From: Paeniglutamicibacter kerguelensis
GTDB lineage: Bacteria; Actinomycetota; Actinomycetes; Actinomycetales; Micrococcaceae
NCBI RefSeq assembly: GCF_017876535.1
Contig: NZ_JAGIOF010000001.1
Location: 1,364,001-1,428,000 of the forward strand
Reading direction: 5' to 3'
Length of the DNA stretch: 64,000 bases
Under the pieces are notes generated by a model. It was not told the origin of the DNA, searched no databases, and worked only from the letters and a program-made list of their open reading frames with translations. The translations under genes were made by a program, and so were the position numbers. This document shows positions 8,997-18,331 of this stretch, piece by piece. Position 1 is the stretch's first letter. Each line of letters opens with the position of its first letter.

Positions 8997-9836
8997 TTTC
9001 CGCGGCATGGGCGTCTTGCTCGGGGCCGGGTTCCGGAACCCGTTGTCCGGCTGGCACAAGGAATGCCAGGCACGGGTCTTCGGAAGCATCCAGCGACCAC
9101 TCGGCAAGCCGTGCGGTGACTGTGACGGGGCCCTGGCTCCTTCCGCCGGTTCACACCGGGAGGCTGGAACTCATGTCGGCGAACGGCAGGCTCCGAGAGG
9201 CCCTGCATGTTCGTTGGCCGGGAGCATTTGCCGTTACACCCGCATGACGACTTTCTTCGACGCGAACTCGGTTGCTTCCTCCGGACGAGGTTCCTTCCGG
9301 GACCTGCGTAAATCCAAAGCTTTTCACAACCTTCGGGGTGGATGATCAGCATACGGTTTAGCCACGGTCAAAGGCCGATGTAGACGTCCATCAGGCTTCG
9401 AGGTGAACCGCTCGCTCGGCGCACCGGTTGTCCCAACCGGGTCCTCGAGCCTGTACCGCACTAATATTGCGGTGCCTTCGAGGGTCCCGCTTCCCCCAGG
9501 CCGGACCCTCGATGCATTTCCGCGGTGCCAGGGTTTCCTGGCACCGCTGGAAATAGCAGTTCGTTGGCAACCCGTACGCCAGCGAATGCAGGGGCGTAGT
9601 CGGTACCAGAGGCCACCCGAACCGCCTATTTCGCTTGTCCGGTCGGCTTGCCAGCCAAGGCATGACGTTTGGCAGGAATTTCGGACTGTTTCTACCAATT
9701 GTGATCCGTTCGTGGTTGACCCCCCTTTTTTCGGGGGTCTGTCGCCCCCCTTCCTAGCGGCTTATGCCAGTTGGCCAAACACTGAATTATGGGGTTTGTC
9801 AGTATTTTGGGGATAAGGCACTTGGGGAGCTACAAA
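8997..9836. other. Non-coding stretch with a run of hairpins before SARP copy 2
   Basis: No frame shows a recognisable protein. Perfect inverted repeats occur at 9424-9440 (CCGGTTG-tcc-CAACCGG), 9478-9512 (TCGAGGGTCC/GGACCCTCGA), 9522-9547 (11-bp stem GCGGTGCCAGG, loop GTTT) and 9718-9739 (GACCCCC/GGGGGTC). The last could end upstream transcription. The others are unexplained. Confidence 0.5.
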
Positions 9837-10817
9837 GTGAATGTCAACACTGATGTATTCGGGGTAGAGGACTGTGCCAGCGGGCGTGTAAGCGCCAAGG
9901 TACTTGGGACACTGCAAATCCGTCGTGGAACCGAGGTGCTTAGCGCCCAGCACTTGGGTGGGCCGAAGTCGAGGCAAATCCTTGAGATACTCTTGCTTCA
10001 TCTGGGCTCGGCGGTATCAAAAGGGACACTCATCGACATGTTGTGGATGGAATCAGCGCCTTCGACCGCAGTTTCAACCCTTGAATCATATGTTTCGGTT
10101 CTGCGACGTTGCCTTCAACCGGGGCAGGGCAAACGCGGCGTTCTGAAAACCACCACGGGTGGATACCTTTTAGATGCGGATCTGATTGATTTGGATTTGG
10201 CCCGCTTTGACTCTTTGTTGACCCGCGCCGAACAGGCCACTGGCGAGCAAGCTGCAGCACTGTTGCGGCAGGCGCTGGCTATTTCTGATGAGCCGCTGCT
10301 GGGCCACGAGCTCCTGCCGGAATGGGCCGAGGCGGAACGAACCCTGCATGCTGCCCGGGTCATGGCCGCAAGGGTTCTGGCCGCTGAAACGGCGCTGGCA
10401 CTGGGGCAGCTGAACGAGGCAATTGGTCTGGCCCGGCAGGTGCTGGACCTTGACCCGCTCAATGAACCAGCGTGGTCGGTGTTGATTCTTGGCATGGAAC
10501 AGATTCGGCAACCACTGCGCGGACTGCAAGCCTATGAACAGTGCCGCCGAGTAATGGACAGGGAGTTGGGTTGCCAGCCCGGTGAGCTGCTGCAGCAAGC
10601 GCAACTCCGAATGTTGCACGAAACGTCATCGTCGAACGATGACTTTGCCCTGGTGATCAGGGCGCTGCTGGCACTTGAAGGCTCCGGTGGCGGCGTGGCC
10701 GTATCGCCAGGGATGGATCGATTCGACTCTTATGCAGGCGGGGAAATCACATTGAACGAGGCGGGCACCATAGTGCGTGGCTACGTGGAACGGATGATGA
10801 CGGCTGCCGCAGTCTAA
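9837..10817 (+). CDS. SARP-type regulator (winged helix + BTAD), copy 2
   Basis: A 326-residue paralogue of the regulator at 4504, aligning over its whole length: winged helix (KVLGTLQIRRGTEVLSAQ, GGPKSRQILEILLLHLG) then BTAD (DLDLARFDSLLTRAE, DEPLLGHELLPEWAEAE, YEQCRRVMDRELGCQP). The GTG at 9837 has GGGGAG 7 bases upstream and matches the copy 1 start. It is followed by a NarL-type response regulator and sensor kinase on the same strand, forming a three-gene signalling module. Linking a SARP to a two-component pair suggests a regulatory cascade. Target genes are not apparent. Confidence 0.87.
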   Translation: MNVNTDVFGVEDCASGRVSAKVLGTLQIRRGTEVLSAQHLGGPKSRQILEILLLHLGSAVSKGTLIDMLWMESAPSTAVSTLESYVSVLRRCLQPGQGKRGVLKTTTGGYLLDADLIDLDLARFDSLLTRAEQATGEQAAALLRQALAISDEPLLGHELLPEWAEAERTLHAARVMAARVLAAETALALGQLNEAIGLARQVLDLDPLNEPAWSVLILGMEQIRQPLRGLQAYEQCRRVMDRELGCQPGELLQQAQLRMLHETSSSNDDFALVIRALLALEGSGGGVAVSPGMDRFDSYAGGEITLNEAGTIVRGYVERMMTAAAV

Positions 10818-10959
10818 ACACCCGCGACCCAAGCGACGGTGGGCGCGGGGCGAGACATCCCCTTGCCAAGGTTCAAGATCATCGCAATACTAACCCTAAG
10901 TGCCGAACCTGGCACCCATGTTTTGGGTAGGTCTTCTTGGGGAAGCAACGGTGGGGAAC

Positions 10960-11631
10960 ATGAATTCCGTGGCGGGGGACGAAGGAATTGCGGTGTCTCG
11001 GATTGTGGTGATAGACGATCACGCGACTTTTGCGGATTTGCTGTCAGGGGCGCTGAATCGCGAGGTGGACCTACGGTGTATTGGCACGGCCAATACGCTT
11101 GAGGCAGGGGTAGCACTGTGTATCAAAGACGAACCGGATCTGGTGGTGATCGACTACCGGCTGCCGGACGGAGACGGGTTGCAGGGAGCCGAGCGGATCC
11201 TCAGGGCGTTGCCATCGATGCGCATTGTGATGCTCACTGGCGACCCGACCTCTCAGGCCATGCAACGGGCAGCTTCCCTTGGTGTGTGCGGATTTCTGCC
11301 CAAGGATGGGGCATTGTCAATACTGCTGGACGTTTTGCGCACGGTACGCCAAGGTGAGTTCATAGTCGGTCCGGCACTCATTTCAGAGTTGCTGAAGCCC
11401 CGCCAGCTTGAGGTTTCCATGAACCCCGGCCTGACTGCCAGGGAACTGGAGGTGCTGCAGCTAATGAGTCAGGGATTCGATGTGACTGCCAATGCCCGGA
11501 CGCTGGCAATTAGTGCCCACACGTGTCGCGGATACGTGAAATCGATCTTAAGTAAGCTCGACGCCCATTCCCAGCTCGAGGCCGTGGCCACCGCCAATAG
11601 GCTGGGACTCGTGGGCGCGGTCGGCCAATGA
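10960..11631 (+). CDS. NarL/LuxR-family response regulator
   Basis: A 223-residue DNA-binding response regulator. The receiver domain (about 13-130) has the acidic pair in IVVIDDH, phospho-acceptor Asp about 65 in LVVIDYRLPDGDG, Thr in MLTGD and Lys in GFLPKDG. The LuxR-type helix-turn-helix (about 155-215) shows LTARELEVLQLMSQG and SAHTCRGYVKSILSKLDAHSQLEAV. The ATG at 10960 follows GGTGGGG. The stop overlaps the sensor kinase start (ATGA), so the two are translationally coupled. Confidence 0.9.
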   Translation: MNSVAGDEGIAVSRIVVIDDHATFADLLSGALNREVDLRCIGTANTLEAGVALCIKDEPDLVVIDYRLPDGDGLQGAERILRALPSMRIVMLTGDPTSQAMQRAASLGVCGFLPKDGALSILLDVLRTVRQGEFIVGPALISELLKPRQLEVSMNPGLTARELEVLQLMSQGFDVTANARTLAISAHTCRGYVKSILSKLDAHSQLEAVATANRLGLVGAVGQ

Positions 11632-12998
11632 TTCGTTTTGGACGAGGCGACCACCCCACGACTGCCTTGCTGCGCGAAGAAGGCTCGTCCGTGCGATCGG
11701 CAATTCTGAAGTTCTTGCTTACCGGCCTGGTCGTGCTGCTGACGGTATCGATACCCGCGACCTTCTGGGGGCGCAGTGTCGCCCAGAATCTGGCCAAGCA
11801 AGAGGTCTTGGAGCTCACGCAACGACTGGCGGACTACGCCATTGGGCCCGTGCTCAACCCCGATCTGGCGGCCGGGGACAAGTCGGCTGTGGCACAGATC
11901 GATGCACGAATGTCCCCGTGGATGTCCGATGAAATGATCCTGCGCATCAAGGTCTGGGATTCCAACGGAACGGTTCTTTATTCGGACGTGGGCGAGCTCA
12001 TTGGAGAAACGTTCCCGCTTGAAGAATGGGCCGAGGAAATGCTGGCCGGGGGACCTGGTGTGGTCACCCTGGGTCCGCAGGACGAAGGCGAGAATATCTT
12101 CGAGGCGGGCAGCGAAGACCTGGTGGAAGTATACGTATTGGCTGGCGCCGGCACGGATACGCCGCTGCTCTTTGAAATGTATTTTCACGCTGATGTCGTG
12201 CGTTTGCCTGAACATCACATGCTCCTTGGCATGATCCCAGTGTTCTTGGTGGCCTTGGGCGTTTTGCAGGCCGCGCAGCTGATCCCCGGCATCGCTCTGG
12301 CCAAACGTGTGCAACGATATCAACGGGCCCGCCGCGCATTGCTGCAACAGGCAATCGAGGCCGGTGAACAGGAACGGGTCAGGCTTGCCAGGGACTTGCA
12401 TGACGACATCATCCAGGATCTGGCCGGGCTGGCTTACGCATTGGATTCGTCAACTTCCGCCGACGGATCTGCACCCAGTGAGATCCTGCAGGGGAGCATC
12501 CGTAAGTTGCGTGAGGTAACCAGCGACCTGTATTCGACGCCGGTGAATGCGGCCGAATTGCCGGCGGCTCTGTCCGTGTTGGTGGAACGCACTCGAAGCA
12601 AGGGAATCCGGACCCGGGTCGATATTGCCGAGCCGCTCACCCTGGATAGCCGACAGGCGACAATGCTCTACAGAGTCGGGCGCGAAGCGCTGGTGAACAT
12701 CATGAAACACGCGGATGCAAAGCACGTGCAGCTGAGCCTGAAGCCCAACGGAGGGTTTTGGACCTTGAACATCGCCGATGACGGGCTGGGATTCGACGTG
12801 CTGAAGGGCGGCAAAGAGAAACATTTCGGACTGCGCATGATGTCGGATGCCGCGGAAATGGTCGGTGCTCGTTTGGAACTTGCCAGCACTCCGGGCGGCG
12901 GAACCAGTCTCTCGGTCACCACCGGTGGCCGACCTATAGCTATGCGGGAGCACGACATGTTGATTGACGAAGCTGTCCTTTCCGCTGGCAGGGCGTAA
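11628..12998 (+). CDS. NarL-type sensor histidine kinase
   Basis: A 456-residue membrane kinase. Helix 1 is about residues 24-47, an extracytoplasmic sensor spans about 50-195 (acidic, with no named domain recognised), and helix 2 is about 198-218. A HisKA_3 dimerisation segment carries the phospho-acceptor His 258 in RLARDLHDD. The HATPase has the N box REALVNIMKHADA, IADDGLGFD and GLRMMSDAAEMVGA. It overlaps the response regulator by 4 bases and is its likely cognate kinase. Confidence 0.9.
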   Translation: MIRFGRGDHPTTALLREEGSSVRSAILKFLLTGLVVLLTVSIPATFWGRSVAQNLAKQEVLELTQRLADYAIGPVLNPDLAAGDKSAVAQIDARMSPWMSDEMILRIKVWDSNGTVLYSDVGELIGETFPLEEWAEEMLAGGPGVVTLGPQDEGENIFEAGSEDLVEVYVLAGAGTDTPLLFEMYFHADVVRLPEHHMLLGMIPVFLVALGVLQAAQLIPGIALAKRVQRYQRARRALLQQAIEAGEQERVRLARDLHDDIIQDLAGLAYALDSSTSADGSAPSEILQGSIRKLREVTSDLYSTPVNAAELPAALSVLVERTRSKGIRTRVDIAEPLTLDSRQATMLYRVGREALVNIMKHADAKHVQLSLKPNGGFWTLNIADDGLGFDVLKGGKEKHFGLRMMSDAAEMVGARLELASTPGGGTSLSVTTGGRPIAMREHDMLIDEAVLSAGRA

Positions 12999-13273
12999 CA
13001 AAAACTTTGTACTGGCGTTGTGCCGATCCGGGTAGTCGTTATTCAAGGATGCCCCAATGGCCTTGGGCGCATCCGAAGGCGTGCTGCTTGAGGTCAGGAT
13101 CATCAGGCATTGCCAATGGCCTTTCGGCTCGAGGGTTGCTCAACTTACGGTTTTCGGGTAGTTGGACGAAGTGTTGGAAAAAGGCCGATTTGCCAAGTCG
13201 CTGTTGCGTGTACTAAATTATCTATTTGTCGCAACGAACTGATTCGAAAATTTTTCGAACAAAAAGTGTTTCA

Positions 13274-13346
13274 GGGCCTTTAGCTCAGCTGGTAGAGCGT
13301 CACGTTTACACCGTGAATGTCATCGGTTCGATCCCGGTAGGGCCCA
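13274..13346 (+). tRNA. tRNA-Val(TAC), second intact copy
   Basis: The sequence is identical to the tRNA body at 1793 (acceptor GGGCCTT/AGGGCCC, loop TTTACAC), but the following bases are CCG, so CCA is not encoded. The two copies delimit the SARP region. Confidence 0.95.
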
Positions 13347-13354
13347 CCGACACG

Positions 13355-13394
13355 AAGCTCCACGGCTTGGAAGTCATTCCAAGCCGTGGAGCTT
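13355..13394 (+). terminator. Intrinsic terminator of the second tRNA-Val
   Basis: An 18-bp perfect stem, AAGCTCCACGGCTTGGAA (13355-13372) / TTCCAAGCCGTGGAGCTT (13377-13394), with a 4-base loop and following T residues. It is unrelated in sequence to the terminator of copy 1. Confidence 0.93.
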
Positions 13395-13539
13395 TTTCGT
13401 TTGCTTGATGCCGGCGTTTCCCGGACCTGCCTACAATGGTTGGCGCTGGGTCAATGCCGAACAGCTTGGTTTGCTTCCCAAGCCTCTGCGGGCGCTCTTG
13501 AAAATGGCGGCTCGTTTTCAGCGATTTAGCGGCCTTGGG

Positions 13540-14060
13540 TATGGGTTACGTCGTCTTGCATGGCGTCGTCGGCCATATCGAAGTCGTCCACGGCGGAGCC
13601 CAGGACCTGGATCCGGTTCTGGACATCATGTGACAGCAATGGGGTTATGTCGAAATCTGACCCCGGTGCAAAATCGTGGAGAAGCTCTTCCTCTTAGCGG
13701 AGACTTGTTTCGAGCAACTCGATTTTGGTTCCCTGGAACGCCTCGGCAACGAGGCCAGTGATGGCGCCGGTGCATCCGGCAAACAACGCCGAGATCCCTT
13801 GGCCTCATCGGCGGAGGCACCCGTATGTGACGAAAAACAGGATATCGAACAGGAAGCCCCAAAAGGTTCCTCCCATCGCTGCGGCTCCGATGAAGCCGGC
13901 CAGTTATTTGGTCTGGGGGTTTCTTGGCCCCGTCCGCCCAAGTGACAAGCGCAGAATCATGAACCTTGAAGAGTTCCTTGGTCTGCAGGTCAAGGAGCGC
14001 ACGCTCCGCTTGTTCCGCGCCTTCTGCATCCTCGAACTTCCATGCTGTGAATGGTGCCAT
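13540..14060 (-). pseudogene. Decayed DUF1269 family membrane protein
   Basis: On the minus strand, from the ATG near 14060, the frames read AWKFEDAEGAEQAERALLDLQ, then VHDSALVTWADGAKKP. After a frameshift they read LAGFIGAAAMGGTFWGFLFD and ILFFVTYG with a stop. A further segment reads GISALFAGCTGAITGLVAEAF and, later, DFAPGSDFDITPLL. This order (WKFD.p.GAE, VSW.eG.KKPKT, GGaFWGLLFgLIFFVP, TPGtSALF) is that of DUF1269 proteins. Several frame changes and stops make it non-functional. The left boundary is approximate. Confidence 0.7.
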
Positions 14061-14519
14061 CCGCATTCAATTCCACCGGGTCCGGGCCGGTTCCGAACTG
14101 GCGCCATTTTTCCCTTTGGGAGAGCAGCAACGGGGCGTCGCCCCCCCAGAAGCGAGGATTGTTCCGAGGTATACACGATCGACAGAATCGAAGGCAGCGC
14201 TGATGTGTGTGTTGGGCCTCATCAATACCTGCTCGGAATCGGTGGTGTCCCGGATGACTTGCCCGCGGTTGGCGCATTGATCCGTCCCAGGCGCCTCAAC
14301 GAAGCCCAGACGGCAAAGGCAAACGCTCCTGGGGCTGCCGACTACGTCAAACCAAAACACTGCTGAAAGAGGCTTCCTGGTAAATCGCCCTGTGTGGGTG
14401 AAGTCCGGCGGGCCCGCGTACCGGAGGATCGATGTTATCCCCCGTAGTCGTGATTGAAAGGAACACTCATGAGGGTCGCGTCGGTAGAGGTGATGACGTG
14501 TACGCATCCCGGCGCCAAA

Positions 14520-14690
14520 TGGGTGGTTTAGTTGCCGATGCGCACGGGGTTTCCGGGCTCGTCCTCGTTTTGGAGCCGGCTTTTGCCGTAAGCCTTGCCG
14601 GGGAACTGGTGCGGGGTGGCAGGGAGATCCTGCGAACTGAACGAATACCCGAACCAGCTGTCAACGCAATCATCGGCCTATATCAAAACC
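14520..14690 (+). pseudogene. C-terminal remnant of a DUF6325-like protein
   Basis: One frame reads HGVSGLVLVLEPAFAV then ELVRGGREILRTERIPEPAV. It resembles the C-terminal end of DUF6325 proteins, a VLVEH.WA block then RdAGG..l.teRIP. It lies directly before a SHOCT remnant, the usual partner of such genes. No intact N-terminal half or start is visible. Confidence 0.45.
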
Positions 14691-14703
14691 CGTCGGAAAC
14701 CCA

Positions 14704-15070
14704 ATGCACAGGACGGCGAACATGTCTCGTCGTCGTGTTTGTCGCACCGGTCTCATTGGACCTACCGCTCGAACGGCAGCCATGGCCGGTACCGCCTAAG
14801 CCGTTTCGGGCCGGGTTGCCGCCAATCAGCAGTGCGGGGACCGAGCCCGGTACGAGCAGGAGCGATACGCTGCCGCCCGGCAGCGGACGCAGATTGGCGT
14901 CTCACGCAAGGGAATTGCTCCGGCTCCCGACAACTCGCCGCAGCTGCGGCCCGGCAACCACCGCCGGCACGGATATGCTCGCACAGCTCCAGCGGCATAT
15001 CGACCTCAGTCAGTCCGGGTTGCTCACTGAGCAGGAATTCACGGCGACCAACGCCAAGCTCCCGGGTTTA
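14704..15070 (+). pseudogene. Decayed SHOCT-domain protein
   Basis: The frame from 14704/14722 reads MSRRRVCRTGLIGPTARTAA then MAGTA-stop-AVSGRVAANQQ and YEQERYAAARQ, the N-terminal pattern of small actinobacterial SHOCT proteins. After a frame change the C-terminal SHOCT motif follows: DMLAQLQRHIDLSQSG then LLTEQEFTATNAKLPGL. The in-frame TAA and the frameshift make it a pseudogene. Confidence 0.7.
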
Positions 15071-15106
15071 GTTGCGAAACATTCCACCCCACGTTAGGAG
15101 ATTTTC

Positions 15107-16975
15107 ATGCACAAGCAGCCAGCATCTCGCTCCATCCAGGCCCAGCATTCGGAAGCCTACGGGAAACTGCCGTTCGACGACACCGCCGACTTCGACCTCG
15201 TTGAACGGGGGTTCATTGCCACCATCAAACCCAACGTCATACACGACGACAAAGGTGCCGTGATCTGGGACAACGACAGCTACGGGGACTTCTCCGGCGA
15301 CGCACCGAGCACAGTGCATCCGAGTCTATGGCGTCAGTCGCGGCTGGTTGCACGGGCGGGACTCTTCGAGGTCACCGAGGGCATCTACCAGGTACGTGGA
15401 CTCGACCTTTCCAATGTGACATTCATTGAGGGCGGGAGCGGAATCATTGTCATCGACCCGCTGCTGTCCAAGGAAACCGCGGCCGCGGCACTTGCGCTGT
15501 ATCGGGACCACCGCGGGGACCGCAAGGTTGTTGCGGTGATCCACACCCACAGCCACGTGGACCACTTTGGCGGCGTCTTTGGCGTCACCAACCAGGAGGA
15601 GGTCGACTCCGGCGCGGTTCAGATCATCGCGCCTGAGGGGTTTGTTGAGCATGCGGTTTCCGAAAACGTGTATGCGGGCACCGCCATGGGCCGACGGGCC
15701 GGCTACATGTACGGTGCGGCCCTGGAACGTGGACCACAGGGCGCGGTTGGCGCCGGGCTGGGTCAGACGACCTCGACGGGGGACATCGGGCTGATTGTCC
15801 CGACCCTGACCATCTCCCGGACCGGGGAGACCCACACCATCGACGGCATCGAAATCGAGTTTCAGCTCGCCCCGGGAACGGAGGCACCCTCGGAGATGCA
15901 TTTCTATTTCCCGCAGTTCAAGGCCCTGTGCATGGCGGAGAACGCCACCCACAACTTGCACAACCTGCTGACCCTGCGCGGAGCCCTGGTCAGGGATCCG
16001 CATGTCTGGGCGCAGTACCTGACGGAGGCAATCGACCGGTACGGCGACCGCACGGACGTAGTCTTCGCCTCGCACCACTGGCCCACCTGGGACAGGGAAA
16101 CCGTCGTGGAATACCTGTCGATCCAGCGGGACCTGTACGCGTACCTGCACGACCAGACGCTGCGGCTGATCAACCGCGGCTACACGGCCGCCGAGGCCGC
16201 CGAGGAATTCGTGCTGCCCCCCGCCCTCGAGAATGCCTGGCACACCAGGGGCTACTACGGTTCGGTGAGCCACAACGTCAAGGCCATCGTCCAGCGGTAC
16301 CTGGGCTGGTTCGACGGAAATCCGGCACGGTTGTGGCCGCATCCACCCGTCGAGCTGGGCAAGCGCTACGTCGAGGCCATCGGCGGGATCGACAGGGTCG
16401 TTGAGGTGGCACGGTCCGCCTACGACGCGGGCGATTTCCGTTGGGCGGCAACCCTGCTTGACCATGCGGTATTCTCCGATGAGAACCACGCGGACTCCCG
16501 GGCCCTGCTGGCCGACACCTTTGAACAGCTGGCCTACGGCTCGGAGAACGGCACGTGGCGGAACTTCTACTTGTCCGGTGCCACGGAACTGCGTGGTGCC
16601 AACTTCGGTACCCCGACCAAGACGAATGCGCCGACGGTCATGGCACAGCTCTCACCCGAGCAGTTGCTCAGTGCCATCGCCATCACGGTGGACGGGCCGA
16701 GGGCCTGGGACCTGGATTTGAACTTCGCGATCGATTTCACCGACCTGGGTCGGAGGTTCCTGGTCACCCTGAACAATGGCGTGTTGATCTACCTGGAAAC
16801 CGCCGGAGGTGACGTTCAGGCCACGCTGCGTATTGCCAAGGGCCGCATGCTTGCATTGCTGGGCGGCGATGCGGACTCGCCAGGGGTGGACATCGAGGGC
16901 GATCCCACCGTGTTGAAGCAGTTGCTGGCGGTGTTGGACAAGGGGGACGATGCCTTCGCCATCGTCACTCCCTGA
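15107..16975 (+). CDS. Alkyl sulfatase, metallo-beta-lactamase fold (SdsA1/BDS1 family)
   Basis: A 622-residue enzyme that would hydrolyse primary alkyl sulfates to alcohol and sulfate. The MBL domain (about 90-400) carries HTHSHVDHFGG, the LAPGTEAPSEMHFYFP block, CMAENATHNLHNL and ASHHWPTW, all zinc-site and family signatures. An alkyl-sulfatase dimerisation domain (about 420-520) and a C-terminal SCP2-like domain follow. TTAGGAG precedes the ATG. No signal peptide is seen, so it is probably cytoplasmic. Its neighbours are remnants, including a SulP permease fragment, so it is the only intact gene left here. Confidence 0.92.
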   Translation: MHKQPASRSIQAQHSEAYGKLPFDDTADFDLVERGFIATIKPNVIHDDKGAVIWDNDSYGDFSGDAPSTVHPSLWRQSRLVARAGLFEVTEGIYQVRGLDLSNVTFIEGGSGIIVIDPLLSKETAAAALALYRDHRGDRKVVAVIHTHSHVDHFGGVFGVTNQEEVDSGAVQIIAPEGFVEHAVSENVYAGTAMGRRAGYMYGAALERGPQGAVGAGLGQTTSTGDIGLIVPTLTISRTGETHTIDGIEIEFQLAPGTEAPSEMHFYFPQFKALCMAENATHNLHNLLTLRGALVRDPHVWAQYLTEAIDRYGDRTDVVFASHHWPTWDRETVVEYLSIQRDLYAYLHDQTLRLINRGYTAAEAAEEFVLPPALENAWHTRGYYGSVSHNVKAIVQRYLGWFDGNPARLWPHPPVELGKRYVEAIGGIDRVVEVARSAYDAGDFRWAATLLDHAVFSDENHADSRALLADTFEQLAYGSENGTWRNFYLSGATELRGANFGTPTKTNAPTVMAQLSPEQLLSAIAITVDGPRAWDLDLNFAIDFTDLGRRFLVTLNNGVLIYLETAGGDVQATLRIAKGRMLALLGGDADSPGVDIEGDPTVLKQLLAVLDKGDDAFAIVTP

Positions 16976-16995
16976 CCCGGCACGCATCGCGGGTA

Positions 16996-17027
16996 CCTGG
17001 CCCGGCACCATGCGGTGCCGGGCCAGG
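16996..17027 (+). terminator. Stem-loop after the alkyl sulfatase
   Basis: Perfect 14-bp stem CCTGGCCCGGCACC / GGTGCCGGGCCAGG with loop ATGC. No clear U tract. Confidence 0.75.
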
Positions 17028-17639
17028 TTCTTGGCGGAAGTTTCCGAAAGACGACCTGACGCGGGTTTGATGTTCCCTGTCGGTCGTCTTTTGGCGTCTG
17101 GTCCGCAAACGGATCAGTTCGATGGCCCGGCTTGCCGCGACGTGGCAGGACTTGCCCCCGGTGGCGGCAGGTACTGTCGTCGCCGCGCAAGTAGAATCCC
17201 TTGGTCCGGCCCGGGTACCGAGGCCCTGCACACGCGGATCGAAATGGCATCGTGATCCTTGACACGAGGTCCTGACGCATTAAAGGTGTATCGGGACGGG
17301 ACGGCGGCCATGGTCTGTCGCGGGATCCGGAAGTCCGCGGCACTGTAGTGCCGGACGTCGAAGGCCACGCTCAGGCTCGCGTCGGTTCGGAAGCATGTTC
17401 CGTGGCTGTTCGGTGTCTGGTCGAACACGGAACTTCGGGCCGGTTGCCGGTTGCCGGGTCTCGGATGCCGTGCAAAGGGAGATGGGCCGTCCCGCATGGC
17501 GAGCAGGGAAAGCCCGCACGATCGCGGCCCGGTCAACGTTTCTGTGTGGACTAGCCTTGGGCAGGCAAGGACGAGCGCCCCTCCTCGGAACCGGATTTTT
17601 CCGGACGGGCTCCGGTTTTCTGGGGGATTGGCAGCCGCG
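17028..17639. other. Apparently decayed, non-coding stretch
   Basis: Open frames on both strands have no recognisable family. The stretch lies where the rest of the SulP gene would be on the minus strand, so it may be its eroded body, but no residue-level match could be made. Confidence 0.35.
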
Positions 17640-17810
17640 GAATCCGACGATGCTCGGCACCATGAGCCCATGCAGGCTGGCCGTCGGTGGCAGGGCCATG
17701 ATTTGCGCGCAGCCGATGTTCATTGGAGCGGCGATCGCAATGAACGCGACGCCCGCGAGAATCTCCAATGCGGCGTGCTTTGCCGCCAGTCCGGACAGGG
17801 GCCGTTGCAA
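17640..17810 (-). pseudogene. N-terminal fragment of a SulP-family anion permease
   Basis: Reading down from 17810, residues include LEILAGVAFIAIAAPMNIG, CAQIMALPPTASLHG and LMVPSIVG. This is the first transmembrane block of SulP transporters (consensus dv.AGvtva.vaiPm.igYAqiAGLPPtaGLYa.vvP.iv). Similarity ends after about 57 residues. It lies beside an alkyl sulfatase, whose reaction releases sulfate. Confidence 0.7.
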
Positions 17811-18229
17811 GTTCGCACCCCCAAGTTTGAATGATCGAGGGTAGTCATGGCGGGAGCCCGTCGACTCATCGCGCCGGAGTGATGGGTTGCCTCCTGCCTC
17901 ACTGATTTCCCTGGCCTGATCCGCTCGGACGAACCTGGTGTCTGCTCCAAGTCCCGAACATTGGGGCTTGCGGTCATCTCGATTTCAGACGGCGATGCCA
18001 GATGCACAAACCCCTTGGGTTCGTCGCGTGGCCGTGCCCGGCGGCATATCGCGGCCACGTCGCAATCGCCCCAGACAAGCCAAGACATGCCCATTCCCTC
18101 GCCCGGAGGTCGCTGTGTTGTGCATCCGCCCGCCTGTCGAAACACGTCGGCAACGCAAATGGGGCGGGGCGGAAGCGGCGTGCGGCTGGTGAATACCGTC
18201 CGGGCGTTTCGGAGAGCGGCGGAGCGGCG
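17811..18229. other. Intergenic stretch before the gluconate operon
   Basis: No supported gene is visible. Frames on both strands lack ribosome sites and family features. Confidence 0.4.
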
Positions 18230-18308
18230 TTGACACCGGGGGAGCCGAGTTCTAGTCTGTATAAATCAGACTTATCCGTCACATTCTTTGGTTATGTCTG
18301 ACAATAGA
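18230..18308 (+). promoter_or_regulatory. Gluconate operon promoter with palindromic operator
   Basis: TTGACA (18230-18235), a 17-base spacer and TAGTCT (18253-18258) form a good promoter. Overlapping the -10 box is the palindrome AGTCTG-tataaat-CAGACT (18254-18272). A related half-site pair, GTCT-gacaat-AGAC, follows at about 18295-18308. This fits an operator for a FadR/GntR-type repressor, for which 24181-24906 is the obvious candidate. Confidence 0.65.
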
Positions 18309-18331
18309 CTTGAAGCCACGATGGAGTGATG

